A stretch of 64,000 nt of DNA, from the NCBI GenBank assembly GCA_938083195.1, contig CALKCK010000036.1, forward strand, positions 1-64,000, given 5' to 3'. This document shows, piece after piece, positions 27,725-36,030 of the stretch. Made by a program: the position numbers and the translations under genes. Position 1 is the stretch's first letter. Each line of letters opens with the position of its first letter. Below the pieces are notes generated by a model. That model was not told where the DNA came from. It saw only the letters and a list, made by a program, of their open reading frames with translations, and ran no database searches. This stretch comes from an uncultured Pirellulaceae bacterium (GTDB lineage Bacteria > Planctomycetota > Planctomycetia > Pirellulales > Pirellulaceae).

Positions 27725-28963
27725 ATGAACTCAAATTTTCAGTCACGTTCGAACCAGTGCCTAGTCGCGTTCATATTTTTGATTCTGCTGACATCCAATG
27801 GAAAATTAGGATACTGCCAACCAACTCTCGATGGTAAAAAATCAAACTGGGTCAAGCACACAATCATTGATCGCCAGAAAACAGCTATCAATTCTGCGGT
27901 CGCAAACGATTTTGATCGAGACGGTAAAATGGACATCATCGCATCCTATCAAGGTGGAGTTTTTCTTCATCGCGGCACTGATTGGCAATCCATCAAAATA
28001 CACTCGTTCGACACCGCTAATTCCCGAAACAAACCTGGCAAAGCTTGCATTCACAGTTGTTTAATTGATGTCGATCAAGATGGTGATCTCGATTTCATTG
28101 GCTCTAATCAGACCTTATTCTGGCTCGAATGTCCCGACGATCCGCTTTCTGAAAATCCGTGGGTCTATCGTCCCATCGATGACGAAATGCTGGGTTCGCA
28201 TTGTGTCTTGGCCGCCGATGTAGATGGCAACGGTGTAATGGATTTAATTGCCAACTCATTCCACGACGAAAAAAAAACTAACGTGCCTCACTCCATTGCC
28301 TGGCTCGAAATCCCCGCCAATCCGCGGAATGCCAAACAATGGAAGCGTCATGTGTTTGCAGACCAGGATGCCCCAGGTGGATCGCATTACATGGGATTTG
28401 GTGACTTAAATGGAGACGGACGTGGAGACATCACCTGCGGCGCAAAAGGCCAACCGTTTACTGATGGAGAGTGGTTTGCGTGGTGGGAGCAACCTGTCGA
28501 TCCTCGAGGGCCATGGAAAAAACACTTGCTGGCTGAAAATCAAGCGGGAGCATCTAACATCAATCCCGTTCCTATTAATGGGGACGACACTATCGACATT
28601 GTGGCAACCCGCGGGCACGGCACTGGTGTGTTTTGGTTCCAAGGACCCGATTTTCGACCGATAGAAATCGACCCAAAAATAGAAGGTCCGCACACACTAG
28701 TCACCTCCGATCTCGACGGCGATCAGGACATCGACATTGCCGTTTGTGGACGTACGACCGACGGAATCACGATGTGGTATCAAAACGACGGAAATGGAAA
28801 TTTTAATCCCTCGATCATCGACCGTGATCAAGGAAGCTATGATCTTCGCGCGATCGACATGGACGGCGATGGCGATCTTGACCTTCTCAGTGCCGGCCAT
28901 CAAAACAACAATGTTGTCTGGTACGAGAACCAAATCAAACCTAAACGTATTTCGTCGCGTTAG
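27725..28963 (+). CDS. Exported FG-GAP/VCBS repeat protein
   Basis: A 412-aa protein with a signal peptide (hydrophobic about 11-27). It contains at least six FG-GAP/VCBS-type repeats, each with a calcium-loop-like D-x-D-x-D-G-x-x-D core: NDFDRDGKMDI, DVDQDGDLDFIGS, DVDGNGVMDLIAN, GDLNGDGRGDITCG, SDLDGDQDIDIAV and DMDGDGDLDLLSAG. Such repeats fold as a seven-bladed propeller that binds Ca2+ and usually mediates surface adhesion or sugar binding. The protein starts 64 nt after the DUF1592 cytochrome on the same strand, so it probably belongs to that unit. It has no enzymatic signature. The convergent esterase ends 25 nt away. Confidence 0.85.
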   Translation: MNSNFQSRSNQCLVAFIFLILLTSNGKLGYCQPTLDGKKSNWVKHTIIDRQKTAINSAVANDFDRDGKMDIIASYQGGVFLHRGTDWQSIKIHSFDTANSRNKPGKACIHSCLIDVDQDGDLDFIGSNQTLFWLECPDDPLSENPWVYRPIDDEMLGSHCVLAADVDGNGVMDLIANSFHDEKKTNVPHSIAWLEIPANPRNAKQWKRHVFADQDAPGGSHYMGFGDLNGDGRGDITCGAKGQPFTDGEWFAWWEQPVDPRGPWKKHLLAENQAGASNINPVPINGDDTIDIVATRGHGTGVFWFQGPDFRPIEIDPKIEGPHTLVTSDLDGDQDIDIAVCGRTTDGITMWYQNDGNGNFNPSIIDRDQGSYDLRAIDMDGDGDLDLLSAGHQNNNVVWYENQIKPKRISSR

Positions 28964-28988
28964 AATAAACGTGGCAGACAACAAAACT

Positions 28989-30113
28989 TCATTGGTTCAT
29001 CTTTTTTGGTTTCAGAAATTGATTCGTAAAAAAATCGATGGCCTGATCACGATCTCGTTGACTTTTTAGACCGTGACCGGCTCCCTGAACTATAACAAGA
29101 GTAGTCGAAACATCAGCCGCCTTGAGCGCGTCATTTAGCATTTGACTTTGTTGAAACGGAACCAAACGATCCTGATCGCCATGCATAATCAAAAAGGGTG
29201 GATCATCAGCCGTAACATATTCAAGTGGATTTATCTTTCCTGTTTTTTCAGGCACCTCTTGAATCGGCGCACCTACCAATAAAGACTCGGGAGAATTTGG
29301 AGCGTCGTGATTTATTTTACCTGCCGCTCCTGCCTGCTGGTTCATCTTTAGTAAATCCGTTGGGCCAAACCAGTCACAAACCGCTTGAACTCGGCTAGAT
29401 ACACCAACCGTTCCAAGATTCCCCTCCAGCTCAGATACTTCTCCGCTGGTCCCCAAGAGTGCAACCAGATGGCCTCCCGCCGAGGAGCCCCACACGCCAA
29501 ATTTTTTGGGATCCAGGCCAAATCGCTGGGCATTTTTTCGAAGGAACCGAACTGCTGCCTTACAGTCGTAAATCTGCGCAGGAAAAATCGCATGATGGCT
29601 TAACCGATAATTGATACTCGCGACTGCAAACCCGCGCTCAAGCAAGGCATTCAAGTGCGCGAATCGATCTTTCGATCCGTTCTTCCAACCACCACCGTGA
29701 ACCCAAATGATTAATGGCAGCGCAGTCGCAGATGGCTGGGACGGAGGCAGGTAAAGATCGAGTCGGTGCCGTTCGTGCCCCTGCTTCACATAGGCAAGAT
29801 TCTTTAGCGTTCTAATGTCCGCAAGCGAATCATCAGATGGGCCGGGTGTCCGATTTAAAAAATTGAAATGCTCATCCGGCGAAATCCACCCGCTTCGATC
29901 AGTATCCACGCGGTCGAAATTACCACGAATCGCCGTCGGCAATTCGTCACGCGTCAGGCGATTGTCTCGATTTTTATCCCAACGAAGAAAACGACCGTCT
30001 GGTTTGGCTGGCTTTGCTGAATCTGATCGAACAACTGCCTGGGCATTCAAGGAAGCACAACTGAGCCACGCAATCGACAAGAACACAAGCCAGAAAAACA
30101 TTCTTCTGTTCAT
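28989..30113 (-). CDS. Exported alpha/beta-hydrolase (BD-FAE-like esterase) with N-terminal EF-hands
   Basis: The frame opens at 30125, but a GGGGAA ribosome site just before the ATG at 30113 and the signal peptide MNRRMFFWLVFLSIAWLSC favour that start. The 374-aa protein has two EF-hand-like loops near residues 45-85 (DKNRDNRLTRDEL and DTDRSGWISPDEH). An esterase of the BD-FAE/HSL type follows. IIWVHGGGWKNGSKD is the oxyanion-hole motif, GVWGSSAGGHLVALLG the nucleophile elbow, LIMHGDQDRLVPF the Asp region and GAGHGL the catalytic His. Esterases of this type remove acyl or feruloyl groups from plant or algal polysaccharides, which would fit a glycan-degrading locus. The EF-hand pair suggests Ca2+-dependent folding. 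Confidence 0.88.
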   Translation of the reverse strand: MNRRMFFWLVFLSIAWLSCASLNAQAVVRSDSAKPAKPDGRFLRWDKNRDNRLTRDELPTAIRGNFDRVDTDRSGWISPDEHFNFLNRTPGPSDDSLADIRTLKNLAYVKQGHERHRLDLYLPPSQPSATALPLIIWVHGGGWKNGSKDRFAHLNALLERGFAVASINYRLSHHAIFPAQIYDCKAAVRFLRKNAQRFGLDPKKFGVWGSSAGGHLVALLGTSGEVSELEGNLGTVGVSSRVQAVCDWFGPTDLLKMNQQAGAAGKINHDAPNSPESLLVGAPIQEVPEKTGKINPLEYVTADDPPFLIMHGDQDRLVPFQQSQMLNDALKAADVSTTLVIVQGAGHGLKSQRDRDQAIDFFTNQFLKPKKMNQ

Positions 30114-30150
30114 CAAGTTCCCCATCTAAAAAACGGTTAGATCGACCGTG

Positions 30151-30210
30151 GCTAAATCGAATGTAGCTAAATCGAATGTAGCTAAACCGAATGTAGCTAA
30201 ACCGAATGCG
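30151..30210. repeat. 15-bp tandem repeat, four copies
   Basis: The unit GCTAAAYCGAATGTA is repeated head to tail at 30151, 30166, 30181 and 30196. Copies 1 and 2 are identical; copies 3 and 4 share a C at the Y position; the last ends GCG. It lies just upstream of the EF-hand esterase start (38 bp from its ATG) and downstream of the RdgC-like gene. It is too short and too tightly spaced for CRISPR. Confidence 0.9.
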
Positions 30211-30304
30211 CTCGACCAACTTCATTATGTCGATCGGTAGTTTAAACCATTCTCGCGGGTAAAAAAACATCGCCACTCGAACTAGTTCGAGCGTTATAGA
30301 AAAC

Positions 30305-31489
30305 TTAGGCGGCAGTTTTTCGTTTTCTTATCGTCGCGTCAGACTGCAACCACTGGGTCAGTTTTTTAGACTCCGCAGTCCAAGCTTTACCGATACGTTT
30401 GGCGCAAAACAACTCGAACAGTAAATCAAAGGTTTCCGCCATCGTGCGGAGGCTCTCAATTCGATCTTGCGTATCTCTCATTTCAGTACCGCTATCACCT
30501 GGGCGACTGATTTTCGCACTTCCAAGGATCCCTGTTTCCGCCTGCAAATTGAAATCATATTGCTCACCGTTGCGTATCAGGGTCAAACCGGCCTTCCGCG
30601 GCAGCTTTCCCATTCGAATCGCCATCCCTGCTTCGGGTAAAGCAACGGGGCTCTCCGAAGAAATCGATTCTTTTCCATGCTCACCCTGAGGACAATCGAG
30701 GCTTAACGACCTGGCAAACATCCCACTTACTTCGGACTCATCTGCAAGTAGAAGAGTGTCAGGCCCAGCATCCCACTTCCACCACAACCACAGTAAAAAC
30801 TCATTCCCCAGATAGTCGTAATTATCTGTCATTCCGTTCCACCAAGTCACCTGGGCCGATTCGCCTGGAACAAAAGCGGTCGGCTCGATCGCGAATAGTT
30901 CTGCGTTAGCACCCACTTCGTGTGCGTATTCAAGCGCGAGTTTGCCAGAAGATACGCGACTGAATTCCAACCCAAAGGCTCGTTCTAACAAGTCGATACA
31001 GGAGTCATTCGTTTTTTCACTTGCGCTTCCAAGAAACACCGTCTCAGTATCGGAATCCCAAAGAATCGACGTTTCGGCCATCCGCTTGTAATTGCCTTTT
31101 TGGGCTTCTAGTTCACAGCGTGCATCGACGGCTTCCTTGGCCTCTTCTCGCTGTGCCTTCGTAGGTCGACTGCCAAGCTGGTCACCCATGATTCCGACCA
31201 GCTCAATTTGCATCCAGGCCCGTTTGATGGGCCCCGGAATACTGCAGGTGTCTATCCGTACTCCAAAATGCAGTGCTTGGCCAAGAATATTTTTCTCACG
31301 ATCAAATTCCGTATCGAGAAGGTGCGAGCCTCCCGTGAAGCCGATGCTAGGTTGTTCGTGCAGGCGAGCATTCGATTTTCCAATTCGATGCTGTTTCAAA
31401 ATCTCAAGGTGCTCGTCGCCGAAACTGCCGCTGGGATCTTTTTCAATTCGAAAACGCTCGAATGTAACACTGCCTGAAAGAAAACCCAT
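30305..31489 (-). CDS. rdgC: RdgC-like recombination-associated protein
   Basis: The frame opens at 31552, but the internal ATG at 31489 gives MGFLSGSVTFERFRI, the usual N-terminus of this RdgC variant, so I use it (394 aa). GGSHLLDTEFDREKN and LHFGVRIDTCSIPGPI match the long RdgC-like form found outside Gammaproteobacteria. A charged helical segment (TKAQREEAKEAVDARCELEA) and a strand SILWDSDTETVFLGSASEK follow, as in RdgC, where a ring-shaped dimer binds DNA and modulates RecA. The C-terminal half (LLWLWWKWDAGPDTLLLAD, then LTLIRNGEQYDFNLQAE) is also typical. It is cytoplasmic, unlike most neighbours. The identification rests on remembered family patterns and is good but not certain. Confidence 0.68.
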   Translation of the reverse strand: MGFLSGSVTFERFRIEKDPSGSFGDEHLEILKQHRIGKSNARLHEQPSIGFTGGSHLLDTEFDREKNILGQALHFGVRIDTCSIPGPIKRAWMQIELVGIMGDQLGSRPTKAQREEAKEAVDARCELEAQKGNYKRMAETSILWDSDTETVFLGSASEKTNDSCIDLLERAFGLEFSRVSSGKLALEYAHEVGANAELFAIEPTAFVPGESAQVTWWNGMTDNYDYLGNEFLLWLWWKWDAGPDTLLLADESEVSGMFARSLSLDCPQGEHGKESISSESPVALPEAGMAIRMGKLPRKAGLTLIRNGEQYDFNLQAETGILGSAKISRPGDSGTEMRDTQDRIESLRTMAETFDLLFELFCAKRIGKAWTAESKKLTQWLQSDATIRKRKTAA

Positions 31490-31551
31490 GCTTGATGACC
31501 TAATCGCAAATGATGAAAGAGACTCTCGATATCCAACTCCACGCGAAAGCA

Positions 31552-31571
31552 CAACATCAACTTAGATGTTG
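31552..31571. promoter_or_regulatory. Inverted repeat upstream of the RdgC-like gene
   Basis: CAACATC (31552-31558) and GATGTTG (31565-31571) are perfect 7-bp arms around a 6-base loop, 63 bp upstream of the RdgC-like start. It may be an operator or part of the leader. There is no T-run, so a terminator is unlikely. Confidence 0.4.
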
Positions 31572-31582
31572 TTTCATGGAGT

Positions 31583-31724
31583 ATCTCGATAACGTTTTAT
31601 TCGGTTATGTAGCTGACAAACTTGATCGTTTGGAACATTAACGAATTCTCCTAAAAATCGAAAAATCTCGTCTTCTACCTGCTCTCCATCTCGAACGACA
31701 TCTCGATAACGGACGCTATCGAGA
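31583..31724. promoter_or_regulatory. Repeated ATCTCGATAACG motif with a dyad in the RdgC-like upstream region
   Basis: The 12-mer ATCTCGATAACG occurs at 31583-31594 and again at 31700-31711. The second copy forms an inverted repeat, TCTCGATA (31701-31708) with TATCGAGA (31717-31724). Two copies plus a dyad in a 270-bp gap between co-oriented genes suggest a protein-binding site, but no regulator is known. Confidence 0.4.
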
Positions 31725-31759
31725 TTCGCGTTCTAAGATACGATTCGGTTCCATGCGGC

Positions 31760-33733
31760 CTAGTTTAGATCAATTTGAAGCTTCGCATTGCTACCCGGCT
31801 GCACCGGCTTGAGACCGCTAATTTCTGAGAGATCTGGTTTCTCTCGGCCCATTTTTACCGTGTAATTACCTTCCGAATAAACAGGAGGTCGAAAGCGATT
31901 CGAATCCATTCGAACGGTATAGAGTATTTCACCGGTCGCGTCTTCAATGACTTGCACGACTGGTCGCTTTGAACCTTTGACGACCATTTCTGGCAAATAA
32001 CCAATTGGTTTTCGGCCATCGTTATTACGGTAATCAAATGTGATTGGCCATCCCGCAAATTGAGCTTTGTCGCCCTGTTCAACGTCTGCAAAACGAGGCC
32101 AACATTCGACGGTAATTTTCCGGTTCTGCTTGTCAAACCGAACGACTCCGAATCCATCGCCCCGCTGTTTCTCATCTTGACGGTTCGGTGGATTGGCATA
32201 GGCCAGCATTGTGATTTTATTACCTAAACCATCAAGGTAATCACCCGTCCACGGAAGTGGGCTATTGGCTACAGCATTGGGTCCTGGTTTTTCATTTTCA
32301 GGCCACCACCATCGACCATAAATCGTGTTAACAATCGCAGGGCTGGTGAACGCATAAGGGCCATCTCCAAAATTTTCGATCCCATGTTTTACAAAAACGG
32401 CCAGATGTTGATCGCCGCACAAGTGAGGAGCCCACGCCCGTCGAATTTCAACCAGAGCTTTATTGCGACCCTTTTGCGGCCACGCATTACTGTCAAGATC
32501 TGCAAGTAACCGATTGTTTTCTTGACCGTGCAGATGAACTGCCCCACAAAAAGCTGTTTGTGAGAGGACACATTTCATATCAGCGCCAGTCCAATCCTGA
32601 CTCCACGCATTAAGAAATTCTAATTGACGATCGCCCATGAGCTTCAATTCAGAAAGATCAACTGCAGCGCGATCATATTTAGGATCGTTAATATGGTCGG
32701 GCCGAGGTCCCATCTTCGGAATTTTTCCTTCTGGGCCGCTCTTAAATTTCCGATCCTCGACAATGGCAAAATTGATTCCACCAATTGTCAAATCGGTGTA
32801 GTAAACGCCAATTCCACGCTCAATGGGAGTTGCGTCATATGCGTCCGGAAGATGCCATGTCTGGCAACGTTGAACCATGTTGACGTACTTTGCGGGATAA
32901 AAATAACCTCCGCTCGGCCCCTGAGAGTTACTCGCCTGTTTCCCATTCTCGCCCCAAATATTTGCTTGACCAACATCGTGATCGTCGGGAATCGTAACCA
33001 CGGGCCGATCCTTCAAGATATCTCGAAACTGCATCCCAAATTCTAACCAGCCGTAGGTGTGTTCCGTATGATGATAGGATTGGTCTCCGGCAAAGAATAG
33101 AAAGTCAGGATCTATCTTTTTCAAGTTGTCAATCATCTTGGGTCGCGGCCCGGGTGTCCGTGAACTATTGCAAGACAAATTGCCAACGACAATTACATCT
33201 TTGTCGATTGGATCTTTTCGAATAATACCCTCGAACTGCGCCTCGGCACCGTGCCGAACACGATAAGCAACGTCTTTTGTATTATCCCAGTCTTCTATCC
33301 TAAAATGGGCACTCCATCCGAGTTCAATGACCTTTTCTTTCGCAACTTCTTGCCACTCTCCAGAAGGTTGTTTTAGCTCTAAGCGAGCCAACTTCGCCTC
33401 GTCTGGCTTGAGAGGGAAAAGCTGTGCCGACAGTTTTAAAACTCCATGGTCGTGGGTATAGACGGCGAATCCAACAACCTCGTTGCGCGGCACATTCAGA
33501 TTCATCGTCCGACGCTTGTTTGGTTTCACTTTCCACCATTGGCCGGTTGCCATTGATTCCAAATTTTTAAATTTCGGACCAAAAACTGGCGCTGGCTCCT
33601 GTCCCTTATTTTGTCCCTTATTTTGTCCCATTAAGGAATTGCTGCTTACTAGCCAAATGAGGACAAACGCGAGGCAGCTAATGCCTGCTTCTGCTCGAAA
33701 ACGAAAACGTCTATTTAGTCTGATTTGATTCAT
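31760..33733 (-). CDS. PhoD-like metallophosphatase/phosphodiesterase
   Basis: The frame opens at 33796, but Met22 (33733) begins a better export signal (hydrophobic run CLAFVLIWLVSS); I use it, giving 657 aa. After a beta-sandwich N-terminal part come the metallophosphatase motifs VGNLSCNSSRTPGPRP, DFLFFAGDQSYHH, TIPDDHDVGQANIWG and, near the end, LCGDQHLAVFVKHG. These match the PhoD family, which cleaves phosphate esters or diesters such as teichoic acid, nucleotides or phospholipids, with Fe/Ca or similar metals. The typical PhoD Tat RR motif is not obvious, but RLNRRFRFRAEAG precedes the hydrophobic stretch. The protein ends with a C-terminal Ig-like domain (about 560-657). NKGQNKGQ after the signal peptide comes from a 12-bp tandem duplication (33606-33629). 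Confidence 0.85.
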   Translation of the reverse strand: MNQIRLNRRFRFRAEAGISCLAFVLIWLVSSNSLMGQNKGQNKGQEPAPVFGPKFKNLESMATGQWWKVKPNKRRTMNLNVPRNEVVGFAVYTHDHGVLKLSAQLFPLKPDEAKLARLELKQPSGEWQEVAKEKVIELGWSAHFRIEDWDNTKDVAYRVRHGAEAQFEGIIRKDPIDKDVIVVGNLSCNSSRTPGPRPKMIDNLKKIDPDFLFFAGDQSYHHTEHTYGWLEFGMQFRDILKDRPVVTIPDDHDVGQANIWGENGKQASNSQGPSGGYFYPAKYVNMVQRCQTWHLPDAYDATPIERGIGVYYTDLTIGGINFAIVEDRKFKSGPEGKIPKMGPRPDHINDPKYDRAAVDLSELKLMGDRQLEFLNAWSQDWTGADMKCVLSQTAFCGAVHLHGQENNRLLADLDSNAWPQKGRNKALVEIRRAWAPHLCGDQHLAVFVKHGIENFGDGPYAFTSPAIVNTIYGRWWWPENEKPGPNAVANSPLPWTGDYLDGLGNKITMLAYANPPNRQDEKQRGDGFGVVRFDKQNRKITVECWPRFADVEQGDKAQFAGWPITFDYRNNDGRKPIGYLPEMVVKGSKRPVVQVIEDATGEILYTVRMDSNRFRPPVYSEGNYTVKMGREKPDLSEISGLKPVQPGSNAKLQIDLN

Positions 33734-33972
33734 TTTTGTCTTGCTTTGAAATTTGGATACTATGCCCATTGTCCAAAACTGAGACAAGAACGTCAAACTA
33801 GATTGGCTTTATTTCTGTAGATTCACCTCCACTGTCGACCGCTTGAATCTGTTGCCGCCCAATCGCTGTAACGGCTCAACCACTGCATTCAACGTAATTT
33901 AAATGCGGAGGTGGTAATTTAAGTTTCCTGCCGCCAATTCCCAACTCCAATGGAATTGGAGCGCGCACAAAA

Positions 33973-34003
33973 AAACTCTCCGCAGAAAAACTACGGAGAG
34001 TTT
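33973..34003 (-). terminator. Rho-independent terminator of the porin gene
   Basis: AAACTCTCCG (33973-33982) pairs with CGGAGAGTTT (33994-34003) around an 11-base loop. On the minus strand the stem is followed by a run of seven T, 30 bases after the porin stop codon. On the plus strand it is also followed by TGTTTTTT, so it could act in both directions. Confidence 0.85.
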
Positions 34004-34033
34004 GTTTTTTAAGCGTTCAGCTCAAATCATTGC

Positions 34034-35257
34034 TTAGAAAGTAGCAACGAAATCGATTCCGAAAACGCTCTCTTTGTAATCCAAACCAGGAGACCAATCG
34101 TATCGGTACTCTGGACGAACTGTTAAGTTCGCAGTCGCTCTGTAGTTGAATCCGTAGGTAGCTTCGTACTGCGAGTGCGATCCGCCTGGAGGAAGAACTC
34201 CACCGTGAGGAGCGTAACCAGTGACATTGTCACCTTTCCACCACTCAATACGCCGGCCAACCGTTAGACGATCTGACATTGTGTAGAACAAGTAATTGCT
34301 AAGTCCAAAATTGTCTTCGCCAGTGCTGTTAACTCGAAGCACATCACTTTGGAACACGGTCTGCAGGCACTCGGTCAATTGCAGGTCTAAAACCATAGTG
34401 TGTGAGTAAGCGTCGTCGCCACGTGCACCAAGATCACCAAAAGAGGTCATGTAGGTGAACGATGCGTCTTCATTGAACTTACGAGTGAAACCACCCAAGA
34501 AAGTGCTGCCGTCACCGAATTGATCGTATCCAGTGTCCCAGCCAGCGGTCCATCCACCATACAATGTGGTGCAGTTATTCAGCTCATACGTTGCGATGGC
34601 ACCGGTGTGAGTGAAGGGCTCACTGTTGTACATCATCATTGAGTGAGAATAGAAGAAGTTCTGCGGAGCAGGAACGGACTCATAACCCATCAAGGTATAA
34701 AAGTGTCCGATTTTTACGCTCAAGTCACCCATGGCAACTTCACCGTAAACCTGTGGCAACGCCCAGCCGTACTTACCACCCCGTGTAAAGGCAGGGTCAC
34801 GATCCCAAGTTGGACCTGGATTGCCGAACGCCTGTGTGTCTGGACCATCGACACCATACATGCCATCAAAACGGAAACCAAAAGCCAGTTCACCGTTCGT
34901 GGAGTTAGCTTCCTTTTCAACAAACATCCATCCCTGACTTAAGTCAAAAGAATCTGGATTCGAGTTGAAAAGATCGTTAGATGTGCTGTGAATTCCCATG
35001 GCAAACCAGCCACCGATGTTCAAGCAACTATCCGAGCATCCATTGCCGAATAATGTTCGTGGCTCACCGAGCCCAGAATCACAGCAGGCAACCGTTTCCG
35101 CAACAGGTGCGGGAGTTGCTGCATCGTCTTGAAAAGAAACTACCGTTGCAGGTGTTCCTACATTGTTAATTGTTTGTCCTTGGACGCCGGAGAGCCCCAA
35201 AGCTCCCGATCCAATTAGGCCTAAGACAAACATCCAGCCTGACTTTCCGCGTTTCAT
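34034..35257 (-). CDS. Outer-membrane beta-barrel porin (BBP2/OmpL-like)
   Basis: The frame opens at 35320; the ATG at 35257 (MKRGKSGWMFVLGLIG) gives a standard signal peptide ending GVQGQ, so I use it (407 aa). The mature N-terminus is Cys-rich (VACCDSGLGEP, then NGCSDSCLNIGG). The rest alternates short amphipathic strands with Gly/Asn/Asp turns, such as YGEVAMGDLSVKIGHFYTLMGY and FNYRATANLTVRPEYRYDW. It ends VFGIDFVATF, with the terminal aromatic residue typical of BAM-inserted barrels. This matches the putative beta-barrel porin-2 family common in Planctomycetes. Its role would be diffusion of small solutes across the outer membrane; the substrate is unknown. It is monocistronic, with its own terminator at 33973-34003. 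Confidence 0.88.
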   Translation of the reverse strand: MKRGKSGWMFVLGLIGSGALGLSGVQGQTINNVGTPATVVSFQDDAATPAPVAETVACCDSGLGEPRTLFGNGCSDSCLNIGGWFAMGIHSTSNDLFNSNPDSFDLSQGWMFVEKEANSTNGELAFGFRFDGMYGVDGPDTQAFGNPGPTWDRDPAFTRGGKYGWALPQVYGEVAMGDLSVKIGHFYTLMGYESVPAPQNFFYSHSMMMYNSEPFTHTGAIATYELNNCTTLYGGWTAGWDTGYDQFGDGSTFLGGFTRKFNEDASFTYMTSFGDLGARGDDAYSHTMVLDLQLTECLQTVFQSDVLRVNSTGEDNFGLSNYLFYTMSDRLTVGRRIEWWKGDNVTGYAPHGGVLPPGGSHSQYEATYGFNYRATANLTVRPEYRYDWSPGLDYKESVFGIDFVATF

Positions 35258-36030
35258 GTCACCACCCTGTGTTGTAACTAACATCGTTATTTGTTTTCCG
35301 ATCTGCAACAAACCCAACACGACGTTGGCTGAGCTCGCCTTTTACTACATCTTTGGGAATCGGTTGTGACGCCCGTGACGACTATTCCAAATTCACCTAT
35401 TTTCTGTAATTCCCGATCTGGAAGCAGCAAAGCTGCGTAACCTTGACGATTAAAACGATCGATCTAGCCAAGACTGTCAAGGTTTGACGGTTAAAAAAGG
35501 ACTTCCGGCAAGCAATTTTGAAGACTGCTATCAGCGCCTTATGACAAGCCAAAATCACAACACTTGATGTTCAGAAGAGATCCATATGGAGCTTTTCAAA
35601 CTGACTGCCAGCTCCCCGGTCTCGCCAAGACATTTGACAAAAACTGTAGGTCAACAGCAGTATCTGATTGTTTTTTGTGCAACTTTCACGCACTAAATCA
35701 CTAAATCGCCTTCCTCCAAGCCACTAAAGGACAAAATCTCTCCCTTTCAGTTTCGCAAGGTGGTTGTAGGAATTTGGCTGCCTCGGAATAAAACCCACCT
35801 GCACTCGATTTAAGCGATCAACATCGTTGTTCAGATGCAGCTGATTTTTATAAAAGAAAAAAAGAGAAAAAATGAACGCGTTTTTTCCGTCTGAAATCCC
35901 CTGACTGCCTCTGTGCCCCCAATCCTGTTTCGAATTGGTATGAAGTTTGCGAAAGAGAAAATTGTCCCTGCTCTGCTAGGGCACCTTCCGAGTCCCCAGC
36001 CGTTGTCATCTCCGAAAGGAATTCAATCAA
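35258..36030. other. Long intergenic region between porin and ammonium transporter
   Basis: 773 bases without a convincing gene. It holds the divergent promoters of the porin and Amt genes. Structures seen: a small hairpin GCAGC-AAA-GCTGC at 35424-35436, and a 9-bp inverted repeat AACCTTGAC (35439-35447) / GTCAAGGTT (35476-35484) that encloses the palindrome GATCGATC (35457-35464). An AAAGGA ribosome site (36015-36020) precedes the Amt GTG start. I found no clear sigma-54 promoter, although Amt genes often have one. Confidence 0.5.
35439..35484. promoter_or_regulatory. Candidate operator dyad upstream of the porin gene
   Basis: 9-bp arms AACCTTGAC and GTCAAGGTT lie 28 bases apart, about 180 bp upstream of the porin start, with the 8-bp palindrome GATCGATC between them. 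The size and spacing suit a DNA-binding dimer or tetramer, but no cognate regulator is adjacent. Confidence 0.35.

Noticed and set aside
30151..30210. Possible CRISPR array
   Set aside because: The four 15-bp units abut directly with no spacers and no cas gene is present.
31092..31565. 157-aa plus-strand ORF antisense to the RdgC-like gene
   Set aside because: It is a shadow frame. The opposite strand shows family motifs over its whole length, while this one shows none.
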